In this document: positions 13,532-21,743 of the stretch, piece by piece
Numbering within the stretch: position 1 is the stretch's first letter
How the letters are laid out: each line of letters starts with the position of its first letter
Assembly: GCA_017427265.1 (NCBI GenBank)
Contig: JAFRTG010000035.1
Coordinates: forward strand, 1-64,000
Source: Oscillospiraceae bacterium
GTDB taxonomy: Bacteria; Bacillota; Clostridia; Oscillospirales; Ruminococcaceae
DNA length: 64,000 nucleotides
Direction: 5' to 3'
Position numbers and translations under genes: made by a program
The notes under the pieces: generated by a model
Databases searched by the model: none
Told to the model about the DNA's origin: nothing
The model's input: the letters and a program-made list of their open reading frames with translations, nothing else

Positions 13532-14493
13532 AGAATACTCCAAAACAAAATGCACCGTACCGCGGATGCGAGAATCAGCATCAGGACAGAGGTGCAGTAC
13601 ATTAACCGGTTTGCACAGCGGATATCTGCCGGTTCGATCGCCCGGTCATCGTCCCCGATATACGGCTTTTTGTGCAGTTTCCCGAAATACCATGCATCCC
13701 CCGCAAGCCGCAGATGCAATGCTCCGGCACAGACGGATTCTGTCTGCGCAGAGTTGGGGCTTGCATGCTTTCTGCGGTCACGCCGCCAGATTCGCAATGC
13801 ATGTTTCGCATCCAGATGCAGCAGCGGACAAGCCGCAATCATCAGCAAGGCAGACAGCCTTGACGGTATATAGTTCAGCACATCGTCGAACCTTGCCGCG
13901 CATCTTCCGAGGTCAGCATACTTTTCATTCTGATAGCCGATCATCGAATCCATGGTATTCGCAGCTTTATAAAAAAAGCCGCCGACAGCCCCGCCGAATG
14001 CAATATAGAACAGCGGTGCAGTCACACCGTCAGAGGTGTTTTCCGCTACTGTTTCGACCGCTGCGCGGATAATTCCGGCGCGGTCAAGAACCGAAGTGTC
14101 ACGCCCCACAATCATGGAAACAGTCCTGCGTGCAGCCTCGGTATCGCCGGCTTCTGCTGCCCGGCAGACCTTCATGCTTTCGTCGCGCAGATTACGCGCC
14201 GCAAGCAAATAAAAAATCAGGAAACTTTCCGCAATTAATCCGAAAACAAGATGAATCCGATAGCAAAGCAGCAGAATCGTCAGCGGAATGATCGAGGATA
14301 CAAACAGAACGGTAACAACAAGAATAAATCCGCCCAAACGCATATTGTGCAGGTTTTTTCGTATGATACGCTCCAGCAGAGATATCAGTTTTCCGATCAG
14401 ACGGATCGGATGCGGCATCCGGTACGGATCGCCGATACAGGCGTCAAGCAAAAATCCGATGACAAGCGGCAAAGCCGGAATCAGGTGTTTCAT
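13528..14493 (-). CDS. cbiB: adenosylcobinamide-phosphate synthase
   Basis: This 321-residue membrane protein attaches aminopropanol (phosphate) to adenosylcobyric acid. It has the CbiB hallmarks: hydrophobic N-terminus then DACIGDPYRMPHPIRLIGKLI, the stretch RTVSMIVGRDTS, and VAENTSDGVTAPLFY followed by AANTMDSMIGYQNEKY. Start 14493 (MKHLIPALPL) has a GGAG 11 bases upstream. It lies one base after cobC and overlaps cobD. It is predicted to span the membrane several times, with its partners acting at the cytoplasmic face. Confidence 0.94.
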   Translation of the reverse strand: MKHLIPALPLVIGFLLDACIGDPYRMPHPIRLIGKLISLLERIIRKNLHNMRLGGFILVVTVLFVSSIIPLTILLLCYRIHLVFGLIAESFLIFYLLAARNLRDESMKVCRAAEAGDTEAARRTVSMIVGRDTSVLDRAGIIRAAVETVAENTSDGVTAPLFYIAFGGAVGGFFYKAANTMDSMIGYQNEKYADLGRCAARFDDVLNYIPSRLSALLMIAACPLLHLDAKHALRIWRRDRRKHASPNSAQTESVCAGALHLRLAGDAWYFGKLHKKPYIGDDDRAIEPADIRCANRLMYCTSVLMLILASAVRCILFWSIL

Positions 14494-14494
14494 G

Positions 14495-15055
14495 TTATAT
14501 GCGCTCCGTAACAATCAGTGTATGGCCGTCATACTGACAGCACCAACCGCGGCCGTTCTCAGTCATCCAGTCAAAATAGTCACGCTGCGGCTTTGCAAAA
14601 TACGACAAAACAGACATGATCGTACCGCCGTGCACAATCATTGCCATGCTTTCAGCAGACTGATGCTTCTGTGTGACCGCAAGAAACCCGCCGCAGCAGC
14701 GCCTGCGAAAAGCATCCGGCGATTCCCCTTCCGGAAACGGCATTTCGCCGGCGCTGTCAATCCATTCCTGATAAAGCGGATTCCCGTTCAGTTCTGTGTG
14801 ATTTTTCCCCTCAAACAATCCAAAATCGCATTCGCGGAATGCATCACAGATTTCGGCGTTCATGCCCGGAAAAAGCATCCCGGCTGTCTGGATGCAGCGC
14901 TGCATCGGGCTGGAAACAATCACATCGCACTGCGGAAAGCGGCGTTCTCTCAGGGCCGAGATTCCTTCCGGGCAGAGCGGCTCATCCGTGCGCCCGATAT
15001 ACCGTTTTTTCAAATTCCCGGCTGTCATTCCGTGCCGGATCAGCAAGATTTTCAC
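14495..15055 (-). CDS. cobC: alpha-ribazole phosphatase (histidine phosphatase family)
   Basis: This 186-residue enzyme removes the 5'-phosphate in the final steps of nucleotide-loop assembly. It has the RHG catalytic motif (LLIRHGMTAGN, residues about 5-15), an SSPMQRCIQTA stretch with the second Arg, the acid/base Glu in FGLFEGKNHTEL and the second His in IVHGGTIMS. GTG at 15055 is the start: AAAGGAGC lies 8 bases before it and it overlaps the upstream stop as GTGA. Assignment over a generic phosphatase rests on the operon. Confidence 0.88.
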   Translation of the reverse strand: MKILLIRHGMTAGNLKKRYIGRTDEPLCPEGISALRERRFPQCDVIVSSPMQRCIQTAGMLFPGMNAEICDAFRECDFGLFEGKNHTELNGNPLYQEWIDSAGEMPFPEGESPDAFRRRCCGGFLAVTQKHQSAESMAMIVHGGTIMSVLSYFAKPQRDYFDWMTENGRGWCCQYDGHTLIVTERI

Positions 15056-15435
15056 AGTAATGCTCCTTTGATTGCAGTCGGAATCCCGCATACCAGCCGG
15101 ATGACGCTGTCAGCATGTGCAGCAATGATACAGCCGCATCTCCCGACGGTTTCACGCCAGATGCGTTCCGGTTTTTCCATCGGTATGATGCCGCTGCCGA
15201 TTTCGTCAATCAGAATGATACAATCCGGATTTTCCTGACACAACTTTTCCGTGAAAGCCTCTGCATCCATTCCGGCGTCTGCGGCACGGCGAACGAGAAC
15301 ATGATAATTCTTCAGAATTTTCGATGATTTCGCTTCTTCAAAGTCACAGCAGGCGCCGTCGGTAATTGCAAACGGAACATGTGCCTGTGCATAAGCGGTT
15401 TTTCCCTGATAGGCACCGCCTGTAATCAGAATCAT
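15052..15435 (-). CDS. short CobU-like P-loop protein
   Basis: This is a 127-residue paralogue of adenosylcobinamide kinase/guanylyltransferase. It keeps the P-loop (ITGGAYQGKTAYA, residues 4-16) and the C-terminal signature (LIDEIGSGIIPM, then RIWRETVGRCGCIIAAHADSVIRLVCGIP) but lacks most of the middle of CobU, including a clear guanylylation His motif. Start 15435 overlaps the cobS stop as ATGA. A full-length cobU lies two genes upstream. Conservation of both ends argues for a working specialised protein rather than a decaying gene. The activity is not known. Confidence 0.8.
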   Translation of the reverse strand: MILITGGAYQGKTAYAQAHVPFAITDGACCDFEEAKSSKILKNYHVLVRRAADAGMDAEAFTEKLCQENPDCIILIDEIGSGIIPMEKPERIWRETVGRCGCIIAAHADSVIRLVCGIPTAIKGALL

Positions 15436-16202
15436 GTAAGTCCCCCCGTGACGATTCCGGCTAAAACGGCTGCTGCAAGCACGGTAATCTCGCAAAGCTG
15501 CAGAAACCAGCCGCAGAGATCGCCGGTCGTTCCGCCGAAATCCTGATATGCAATATATTTATAGTACAGAAAACACAGCAAGGCGCCGCCGAACACTGCA
15601 CATCCCCGTATGAAATCCGCCAGAAGCATAGCAAAAATTGCTGCGGCTGCAAATGCACAGACCATACCGATTGTGACGGAACGGTGCGACGGTTTTACAA
15701 AATCCTGCAGCGTACCTTCCTTTTTGGCACAGCGGAACGTCACGGCTGACAATCCGCTGCAGGAACGCGAAAGAATATATCCGCAGGCAATCACCGCCGT
15801 ACTCCGGATATCAGAAATCTGTGCAAACAGCACGGTTTGCAGAATCAGATACAGGCAAACGCGAATTACGGCAAACGAGCCGATATGCGGATCAGACATG
15901 ATCTGCAGTTTCTTTTCGCGGTCAGCGCAGGAAGCACGCGCATCCGTCACATCGCAGAAGCCGTCAAGATGAATGCCGCCCGTTACTGATATCGGAATCA
16001 GCACGGCGACAGCCGCAAACAGCATCCGGCTGCAGCCGAAACGGGCGCAAAACATATGCCAGAGCAGAAGCATTCCGCCGATGACCACGCCGATCAGTGG
16101 AAACCATCCAAGCGCATACCGTCGGTTTTCTTCCTTCCAAGCAACCTGCGGCACCGGAATGCGTGAGTACATCAAAAAAGCGGAAATCAGCGATTTGAGC
16201 AT
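15432..16202 (-). CDS. cobS: adenosylcobinamide-GDP ribazoletransferase (cobalamin synthase)
   Basis: This 256-residue integral membrane protein joins the lower ligand (alpha-ribazole) to adenosylcobinamide-GDP. Typical CobS motifs are FLMYSRIPVP (residues about 9-18), RYALGWFPLIGVVIGG, and the acidic GGIHLDGFCDVTDA, in which the Asp residues probably bind Mg2+, followed by DREKKLQIMSDPHIGSFAV. Several hydrophobic helices fill the rest. It lies 4 bases downstream of cobU and overlaps the short CobU-like gene. Confidence 0.95.
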   Translation of the reverse strand: MLKSLISAFLMYSRIPVPQVAWKEENRRYALGWFPLIGVVIGGMLLLWHMFCARFGCSRMLFAAVAVLIPISVTGGIHLDGFCDVTDARASCADREKKLQIMSDPHIGSFAVIRVCLYLILQTVLFAQISDIRSTAVIACGYILSRSCSGLSAVTFRCAKKEGTLQDFVKPSHRSVTIGMVCAFAAAAIFAMLLADFIRGCAVFGGALLCFLYYKYIAYQDFGGTTGDLCGWFLQLCEITVLAAAVLAGIVTGGLT

Positions 16203-16206
16203 ATGT

Positions 16207-16716
16207 TCACCCCTTTACCGTGACGGGTATGCCGTATATACATTCGATGACCTTGTCAGCTGCAAGTGCGATTTTCTGATTGATTCTGCCGAGCGCGCTG
16301 ATATAAGCCGCGGTACCGTCTCCGTAAGTGATTCCGTCGCTTCCGACCTGATTTGTCACAATAACAAGCAAGGAAGTCCGCTGATAAAGCTGCTGAATAT
16401 CAGATATGATTTTATCCGCACAGTCTATGATTTTATCTCCGCGGAACATTTCATTTGCAAGAAGATTGCCCATGCATTCCAGTAAGACTGCGCTGCCGTC
16501 CGGGAAATCTGCACGGCCGATATCAGTATACTGTTCAACGGTCAGAAACCCTTTTTCCGCACGCATGATGCGGTGCCGTCTGATTGCAGTATGTGCTTCC
16601 TCGCCGAACGGCTGCATCGCAGCAAGATATATTTTCTGCTCGGTTCTGTTCCGGAAAAGAGACTCGGCATAACGCGATTTTCCGCATTTGGAACCGCCTG
16701 TCACCAGAATCATCAT
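16207..16716 (-). CDS. cobU: adenosylcobinamide kinase / adenosylcobinamide-phosphate guanylyltransferase
   Basis: This 169-residue bifunctional enzyme phosphorylates adenosylcobinamide and then adds GMP. It has P-loop TGGSKCGKSRYAE (residues 6-18), IRRHRIMRAEKGFLTVE with the His expected to carry GMP, LLECMGNLLANEMF, and the VTNQVGSDGITY stretch. This form with SDGITY is frequent in Clostridia, as opposed to GSGIVP in enterobacteria. The start overlaps the cobT stop as ATGA. Confidence 0.93.
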   Translation of the reverse strand: MMILVTGGSKCGKSRYAESLFRNRTEQKIYLAAMQPFGEEAHTAIRRHRIMRAEKGFLTVEQYTDIGRADFPDGSAVLLECMGNLLANEMFRGDKIIDCADKIISDIQQLYQRTSLLVIVTNQVGSDGITYGDGTAAYISALGRINQKIALAADKVIECIYGIPVTVKG

Positions 16717-17762
16717 GATTGTTTTGTATACCTCTCGATCGGTTCGTCGTCAAATTTGTGCGCATACCGGTAGAGCGCAAGTGCGCCGTCGAGCAGCGGC
16801 AGCAGAAGCAGTCCGCCAGTGCCTTCTCCGAGCCGCAGTCCGGCGTCTATGACCGGTTTCAGGTGCATCATATGCAGCAGACCGCTCGCAGCAGGTTCGC
16901 CGGAGCAGTGACTTGCAAGCATATATTCCGCACAGAGCGGATTCAGCCGGTATGCAATCGCCGCGGCAGCTGCGGAGATCACCCCGTCAATAATAACCGG
17001 AATCCGGTATACGGCACCGCCGAGAAACAGACCTGTCATGCCGGCTATTTCAAGCCCGCCGAGCATTTGCAGCAGGTGCAAAGGATGTTCAGCGGACGGT
17101 CTGTGCAATTCGATGCCGCGGCGGATTGTGCTGATTTTCCGGCGCAGCCCGTCATCAGACAGACCTGAGCCCCGTCCGGTGACTGCCTCCGGCGGAAGTC
17201 CCAGCAGAACTGCTGCGATTGCAGAAGCGGAAGTCGTATTGCCGATGCCCATTTCACCGGATACAATCATTCGGGTTCCGGCCGTTTTCAGCTCCCGGAC
17301 AATATCAATTCCGGTTCTGACTGCTGCGGTTGTTTGTTCTTCAGTCATGGCCGGTTCTTTTGTAAAATTCCGCGTTCCGGCTGCGATTTTTCTTTGTATA
17401 ATCCTGTCAGACTCTGCATTTGTTTTCATGCCGATATCAACGGCCAGAACTTCTGCATGAAATTCGCGCGCAATCGCATTGACATTGGATCTGCCCTCGG
17501 CGATTGCCGCTGCACAGATCGCTGTGACATCGCTGCCGCACTGTGTCACGCCTTCTTCCACAATGCCGTGATCGGCACAGAAAATAACCGCCGTCCGTCC
17601 GGAAATATCAATATCGGCAGAATGCTGTATCGCTGCAATCCTCTGCAGCATTTCTTCGAGATCACCGAAGCTGCCGAGCGGCTTTGCAATACTGTCCCAA
17701 TGAGATTTCGCCGCCAGATACGCAGAATCATCAGGCTTTTCAATCAGATGAATACGATCCAT
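16713..17762 (-). CDS. cobT: nicotinate-nucleotide-dimethylbenzimidazole phosphoribosyltransferase
   Basis: This 349-residue CobT makes alpha-ribazole phosphate from a lower-ligand base and nicotinate mononucleotide. It has AAKSHWDSIAKPLGSFGDLE, FCADHGIVEEGVTQ, EMGIGNTTSASAIAAVLLG, the GRGSGLSDDGLRRK loop and GLRLGEGTGGLLLLPLLD, whose Glu is the catalytic base. Start 17762 follows GGAGGAAA; an in-frame ATG at 17978 lies well inside cbiA and lacks a ribosome binding site. The first 23 bases overlap the 3' end of cbiA. The lower-ligand base cannot be told from sequence; no bza genes are in the window. Confidence 0.94.
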   Translation of the reverse strand: MDRIHLIEKPDDSAYLAAKSHWDSIAKPLGSFGDLEEMLQRIAAIQHSADIDISGRTAVIFCADHGIVEEGVTQCGSDVTAICAAAIAEGRSNVNAIAREFHAEVLAVDIGMKTNAESDRIIQRKIAAGTRNFTKEPAMTEEQTTAAVRTGIDIVRELKTAGTRMIVSGEMGIGNTTSASAIAAVLLGLPPEAVTGRGSGLSDDGLRRKISTIRRGIELHRPSAEHPLHLLQMLGGLEIAGMTGLFLGGAVYRIPVIIDGVISAAAAAIAYRLNPLCAEYMLASHCSGEPAASGLLHMMHLKPVIDAGLRLGEGTGGLLLLPLLDGALALYRYAHKFDDEPIERYTKQS

Positions 17763-19086
17763 CTTTTCCTCCGAATAGAGCGCAAGCAGATGCAAACCGC
17801 AGTGCAATGCGATAATCTGACGGGAAATAAAGATGCGGAAAGCCTGCGTATATCGTTTGGCTGGCGTGTCCGCATTCCCATGTTCGTCCGTCTGTTTTAC
17901 CGGCTGAAAAATCACTGCCGGGATTCGTGCTGTCCCAGTAATGGAATTCATGTGCCTTAACCGTTTCCCCGGCATCACAGATCAGATTGTCTGCATCGGT
18001 GTGCAGCGAGACATAGCCGAAACGCTGCAGGCGCTTTGTCGGAAAAACCCTGCCGCGGATCACACCGGCAAGCGGCAGGCAATGACCGTTTTTCGTTTCG
18101 ATTTCCTCATGCAGATACATGAAGCCGCCGCATTCTGCAATGACCGGCATCCCCGCCTGAACCGCATTCCGGAGCTCAGCCAGCATGGTCTGATTGGCAG
18201 ACAGCTGCTCTGCATACAGCTCCGGATACCCGCCGCAGAGCAGCAATCCGTCAGCCTGCGGCAAATGCGCATCTGCAAGCGGAGAAAAGAATTGGATTTC
18301 GCAGCCGGTTTCACGCAGAATGGAAAGGTTTTCCTCATACTGGAAACAAAACGCTTTATCATGCGCAACTGCAATGACCGGCTGTGAATTCAGTTTCGGT
18401 ATCACCGTTTTCCTGTATGCCGGCATCGGTCCGCACTTGACTTTCAGAATTTTATCAAGGAGAATATGCTTTTCGGCAAGTCTGCCGAGCACATCTGTTT
18501 TTTCATGAATATCCGTTATTTCAGATGCAGTAACGAGTCCGAGATGTCTGCTTTTGAGTGTATGTTCGTGAACCGGAAGGCAGCCGAAATATTCGGTGTG
18601 CAGCTCTGCACAAAGCTGCTCTGCAAACGGAATGAGACGCTCCGGAAGCTGATTCAGAATGAACCCTGCAATACGGTTCGGTTTCTGATACTGCAGAAAT
18701 CCCTGCATCACAGCGCCGATGGACTCTTTCATGCCGCGCGCGTTGATTACAAGAATGACGGGAGTTTCCGTAATTTCGGAAATGTGATAAGCGGAGCCCT
18801 CCGCCCCGTCATAAAAGCCCATTACGCCCTCAATCACGGCAATTTCTGCGCTCTGACAGCCGGCTTCAAGCAAATGGCACAGCTGATTGCGGTCACAGAA
18901 AAAGCTGTCGAGATTATGCGAGGGCGTGCCGAGAATCTCACGGTAAAACATCGGGTCAATATAATCCGGACCGCATTTGAACGCCGACACTTTCACGCCG
19001 CGCTGACGAAGCGCGGAAAGAACCGCGCAGGTCACGGTCGTTTTCCCGCATCCGCTTCCGGTTCCGGCAATCAGTACGCGCTGCAT
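17740..19086 (-). CDS. cbiA: cobyrinic acid a,c-diamide synthase
   Basis: This 448-residue enzyme amidates side chains a and c of cobyrinate. The N-terminal ATP-binding domain starts with VLIAGTGSGCGKTTVTCAVL (P-loop residues 8-16) and contains KCGPDYIDPMFY and EGVMGFYDG; the C-terminal glutamine amidotransferase domain has LLLCGGYPELYAEQL and the nucleophile Cys in IAECGGFMYL. It overlaps cbiET by 16 bases and cobT by 23. This is the single-protein (anaerobic) type. Confidence 0.95.
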   Translation of the reverse strand: MQRVLIAGTGSGCGKTTVTCAVLSALRQRGVKVSAFKCGPDYIDPMFYREILGTPSHNLDSFFCDRNQLCHLLEAGCQSAEIAVIEGVMGFYDGAEGSAYHISEITETPVILVINARGMKESIGAVMQGFLQYQKPNRIAGFILNQLPERLIPFAEQLCAELHTEYFGCLPVHEHTLKSRHLGLVTASEITDIHEKTDVLGRLAEKHILLDKILKVKCGPMPAYRKTVIPKLNSQPVIAVAHDKAFCFQYEENLSILRETGCEIQFFSPLADAHLPQADGLLLCGGYPELYAEQLSANQTMLAELRNAVQAGMPVIAECGGFMYLHEEIETKNGHCLPLAGVIRGRVFPTKRLQRFGYVSLHTDADNLICDAGETVKAHEFHYWDSTNPGSDFSAGKTDGRTWECGHASQTIYAGFPHLYFPSDYRIALRFASACALFGGKDGSYSSD

Positions 19087-20273
19087 CCGAAGCCTCCCGA
19101 AATCAGCCAGACCGGATTCTGCGCTTCAAACATCGTATGGGAACCAATCTGTTTTGTTCTTGTGACTGCAATCTGAACGGTCTGATATGCATTGCAGTAC
19201 TGTTCAAAAAGCGGTACAGCCTGCGCAAGCGTTTCCAGCGAAACGGCTGTCAGCGCAATTACCGCTTTGGGATTTTTTTCAGCGATCAACGCAAATATTC
19301 CCGGAAGCTCGCCGCCGGAACCGCCGATAAACACCGCATCAGGCGCGGGATAATCGCGCAGAATATCCGGACAGTATCCGTTTATTGCTGTGATGTTATC
19401 ACACGAAAAATGAATTGCATTCTGTTCCGTCAGGTGTACCGCTTCTTCCTTGCAGTCAAACGCATACACCTGACCGTCCGGACAGCGAAAGGCCGTTTCC
19501 ACCGCCACAGAGCCTGTCCCGCAGCCAATATCCCATACGACTGCCTCGTGTGTAATGTTCAGCGCAGCAACCGCATTGCAGCGAATTTCAGCCTTCGTCA
19601 TCGGAATTTTTCCGCGTATGAAATCACAGTCCGGAATCGCAGACGGAATAAACCGCAAATAATCCGCGTTCTCTGTGATGATGACGGTCAGTGTTTCGTT
19701 CGGAAGGCTGAAAAAATCAGATGCCCTGCCATGCAGGATCTGCTCATTTTCATAGCCGAGATTCATACCGATGTGTACGCGGATCTCCCCAAGGCCATAC
19801 GCAGTCAGCTGCTGACAGACCGCGGCAGCAGTCATGTCTCCGCCGAGCAGAAAGAAACAGAGCCGGTTCATTTTTGCATGAACTGCAATATTCGCAGATG
19901 TGCCGTGCAGTGAGATAAAGCGCATATTTTCATATGATATCCCGCATTTTGCACAGAACGCCGACATGGAGGAAATACCCGGCAGCATCACAGCATCCAT
20001 ATCGCTGAGATGCGGCAGCAGATTTTTGGCGCCGCTGAAAAAGCCGCTGTCACCGGAAAGCAGAACCGCAGCGCAATCCGCAGCGCTGTTCCGGAGTACC
20101 TCAGCAATGCGCTCCGGCTGATACAGGCATGCCAGATCTTTGCCGGAATCCATATACGGCGCCAGCATTCGTTTGGCACCGATCAGCAGTTCAGCCTGCG
20201 CAATCTTCTCCGCCGCCTCAGCAGTCAATGTCCCGCGGCCGTCTGCTCCGGTACCGATCAGATAGACCTTCAT
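19071..20273 (-). CDS. cbiET: fused cobalt-precorrin-7 C5/C15-methyltransferase (CbiE-CbiT)
   Basis: This 400-residue protein is a natural fusion. Residues 1 to about 205 form CbiE, a class III SAM methyltransferase (YLIGTGADGRGTLTAEAAE, LLSGDSGFFSGAKNLL, LPGISSMSAFCAKCGI). Residues about 215-400 form CbiT, a Rossmann-type methyltransferase and decarboxylase (IPMTKAEIRCNAVAALNI, VVWDIGCGTGSVAVETA, FIGGSGGELPGIF). The fusion equals CobL of the aerobic pathway. It overlaps cbiJ by 4 bases and cbiA by 16. Confidence 0.95.
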   Translation of the reverse strand: MKVYLIGTGADGRGTLTAEAAEKIAQAELLIGAKRMLAPYMDSGKDLACLYQPERIAEVLRNSAADCAAVLLSGDSGFFSGAKNLLPHLSDMDAVMLPGISSMSAFCAKCGISYENMRFISLHGTSANIAVHAKMNRLCFFLLGGDMTAAAVCQQLTAYGLGEIRVHIGMNLGYENEQILHGRASDFFSLPNETLTVIITENADYLRFIPSAIPDCDFIRGKIPMTKAEIRCNAVAALNITHEAVVWDIGCGTGSVAVETAFRCPDGQVYAFDCKEEAVHLTEQNAIHFSCDNITAINGYCPDILRDYPAPDAVFIGGSGGELPGIFALIAEKNPKAVIALTAVSLETLAQAVPLFEQYCNAYQTVQIAVTRTKQIGSHTMFEAQNPVWLISGGFGCSAY

Positions 20274-21028
20274 CGTAAATCCTTCTCCTTCATAAGCAGC
20301 AGCATTCTGCGTATTTCCGCTTCATCATATCCGCAGTCGGCTTCAACCGGTCTGCACAGCGTAATCATCCGGATGCCGGCAAGTTTCACAGCTTCCGCTT
20401 TTTCCGGATAACCGCCGACTGTGCCGCTTTCCTTTGTCAGCAGAATTTCAGCACCGCTCTGACGGATATGCGAAAGATTCTGCTCTGTGCTGAACGGACC
20501 TTTCGCAAAAATCAGCTTACCGGAATCAAATCCGAGCCGAACACAGTCTGAACGGATAGATTCAGACGGCAGAAGCCGAAGCCAGATTCGTGAACGGAAA
20601 TTCCGCACCGAGGTCAATGCCGGAACGGACTTGCTTCCAAGCGTGCTCAGTACGGTACAGTCTGTCTGATTGAGCAGTGCCGTCATCTGTTCCAGCGCGG
20701 TGACAGATTCTCCGTACACCGGAAGCGTTTTCCGAAGCAGTCTCCAGCACGGAATCGCAAGCTGCTGACATGCTGACCGGATATTATCTGTTGCGGCCTG
20801 TGCGTAAGGGTGCGTTGCATCAATGACGGCTGCGTACCGTTTTTTGCGCAATAAAGTGCAGATTTCTTCATTGTTCAGCCGGCCTGACAAAACACCGATC
20901 CCCGCAGGCAGAAGCGATGAACCGTATTCTGTTGCAGTTGACACATCTGCATCAATCTGCTTTTCTGCACAGAATTCGGCAAGCTCCCTGCCCTCAGTCG
21001 TACCTGCGAAAATCAGAATCCTATCCAT
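20270..21028 (-). CDS. cbiJ: cobalt-precorrin-6A reductase
   Basis: This 252-residue NAD(P)H-dependent reductase belongs to the CobK/CbiJ family. It opens with ILIFAGTTEGRELAEFCAE (nucleotide-binding motif GTTEGR at residues 7-12) and contains VIDATHPYAQAATDNI, VLSTLGSKSVPAL, IFAKGPFSTEQNL and LLTKESGTVGGYPEKAEAV, all characteristic. Start 21028 (MDRILIFAGT) is preferred because longer starts lie deeper in cbiH; even this one overlaps cbiH by 8 bases. Confidence 0.93.
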   Translation of the reverse strand: MDRILIFAGTTEGRELAEFCAEKQIDADVSTATEYGSSLLPAGIGVLSGRLNNEEICTLLRKKRYAAVIDATHPYAQAATDNIRSACQQLAIPCWRLLRKTLPVYGESVTALEQMTALLNQTDCTVLSTLGSKSVPALTSVRNFRSRIWLRLLPSESIRSDCVRLGFDSGKLIFAKGPFSTEQNLSHIRQSGAEILLTKESGTVGGYPEKAEAVKLAGIRMITLCRPVEADCGYDEAEIRRMLLLMKEKDLR

Positions 21029-21743
21029 GACGGTAACCGCGCGGCGTGACCATTTTTCCGGCAATCACCTTTGTTTCCGAGTTGCCGATATAGACGGTAG
21101 TGAACATGTCAACCTGTGTGTGCTGCAATTCAGAAAGTGAGCAGATGCAGGAATATTCTCCGTCCCGGCCGATGTTTTTCACGTACCCGCAAACCGTTTC
21201 CGGAGCGCGGTATTGCAGAATAATGCCGCAGGCTCTCTGCAGATAATCCGCACGCTGCTTTGACGAAGGATTATACAGCACAATTACAAAATCGCCTTCC
21301 GCCGCACAGCGCAGACGCCGTTCGATTTTGTCCATCGGTGTCAGCAGATCAGACAGGCTGATGATCGCGGTATCGTGCGTCAGCGGTGCACCGAGCACAG
21401 CCCCCCCGCTGAACGCAGCAGTAATTCCCGGAATGATTTCAATTTCTGTGCCCGGATATTCAGCAAGATATTCATATACAAGAGCCGCCATGCCGTAAAG
21501 CTCCGGGTCTCCGCTGCAGATCAGCGATACCGTCTGCGTTTGTGCAGATTCCAGTGCCAGCCGGACACGTTCCGTCTCCTGCCGCATTCCGTTTTCAAGA
21601 AATTGTTTATCCGGAAACAGCGGCTTCACCAGCTGCGTATAGGTTTTATATCCGATAATCAGATCGCTTTGCAGCAGCGCATGTTCCGCGGCAGCTGTCA
21701 TGCAGCTGCGTGCACCGCTTCCGAATCCGACAACATATAGCAT
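21021..21743 (-). CDS. cbiH: cobalt-precorrin-3 C17-methyltransferase (ring contraction)
   Basis: This 240-residue class III methyltransferase methylates C17 and helps contract the ring. It has VVGFGSGARSCMTAAAEHAL (SAM-binding loop), LIIGYKTYTQLVKPL, ICSGDPELYGMAALVYEYL, EIIPGITAAFSGGAVLGAPLTHD and VLYNPSSKQR, the CbiH/CobJ pattern. LIIGYKTY and the alanine-rich GITAA region distinguish it from CbiL and CbiF. The start overlaps the cbiG stop by one base (TGATG). Confidence 0.93.
   Translation of the reverse strand: MLYVVGFGSGARSCMTAAAEHALLQSDLIIGYKTYTQLVKPLFPDKQFLENGMRQETERVRLALESAQTQTVSLICSGDPELYGMAALVYEYLAEYPGTEIEIIPGITAAFSGGAVLGAPLTHDTAIISLSDLLTPMDKIERRLRCAAEGDFVIVLYNPSSKQRADYLQRACGIILQYRAPETVCGYVKNIGRDGEYSCICSLSELQHTQVDMFTTVYIGNSETKVIAGKMVTPRGYRHG

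Noticed and set aside
15052-15435. Short CobU-like gene as a pseudogene of cobU
   Set aside because: It has a good start with ATGA coupling, intact P-loop and C-terminal signature and no frameshift; it is better seen as a distinct short paralogue.
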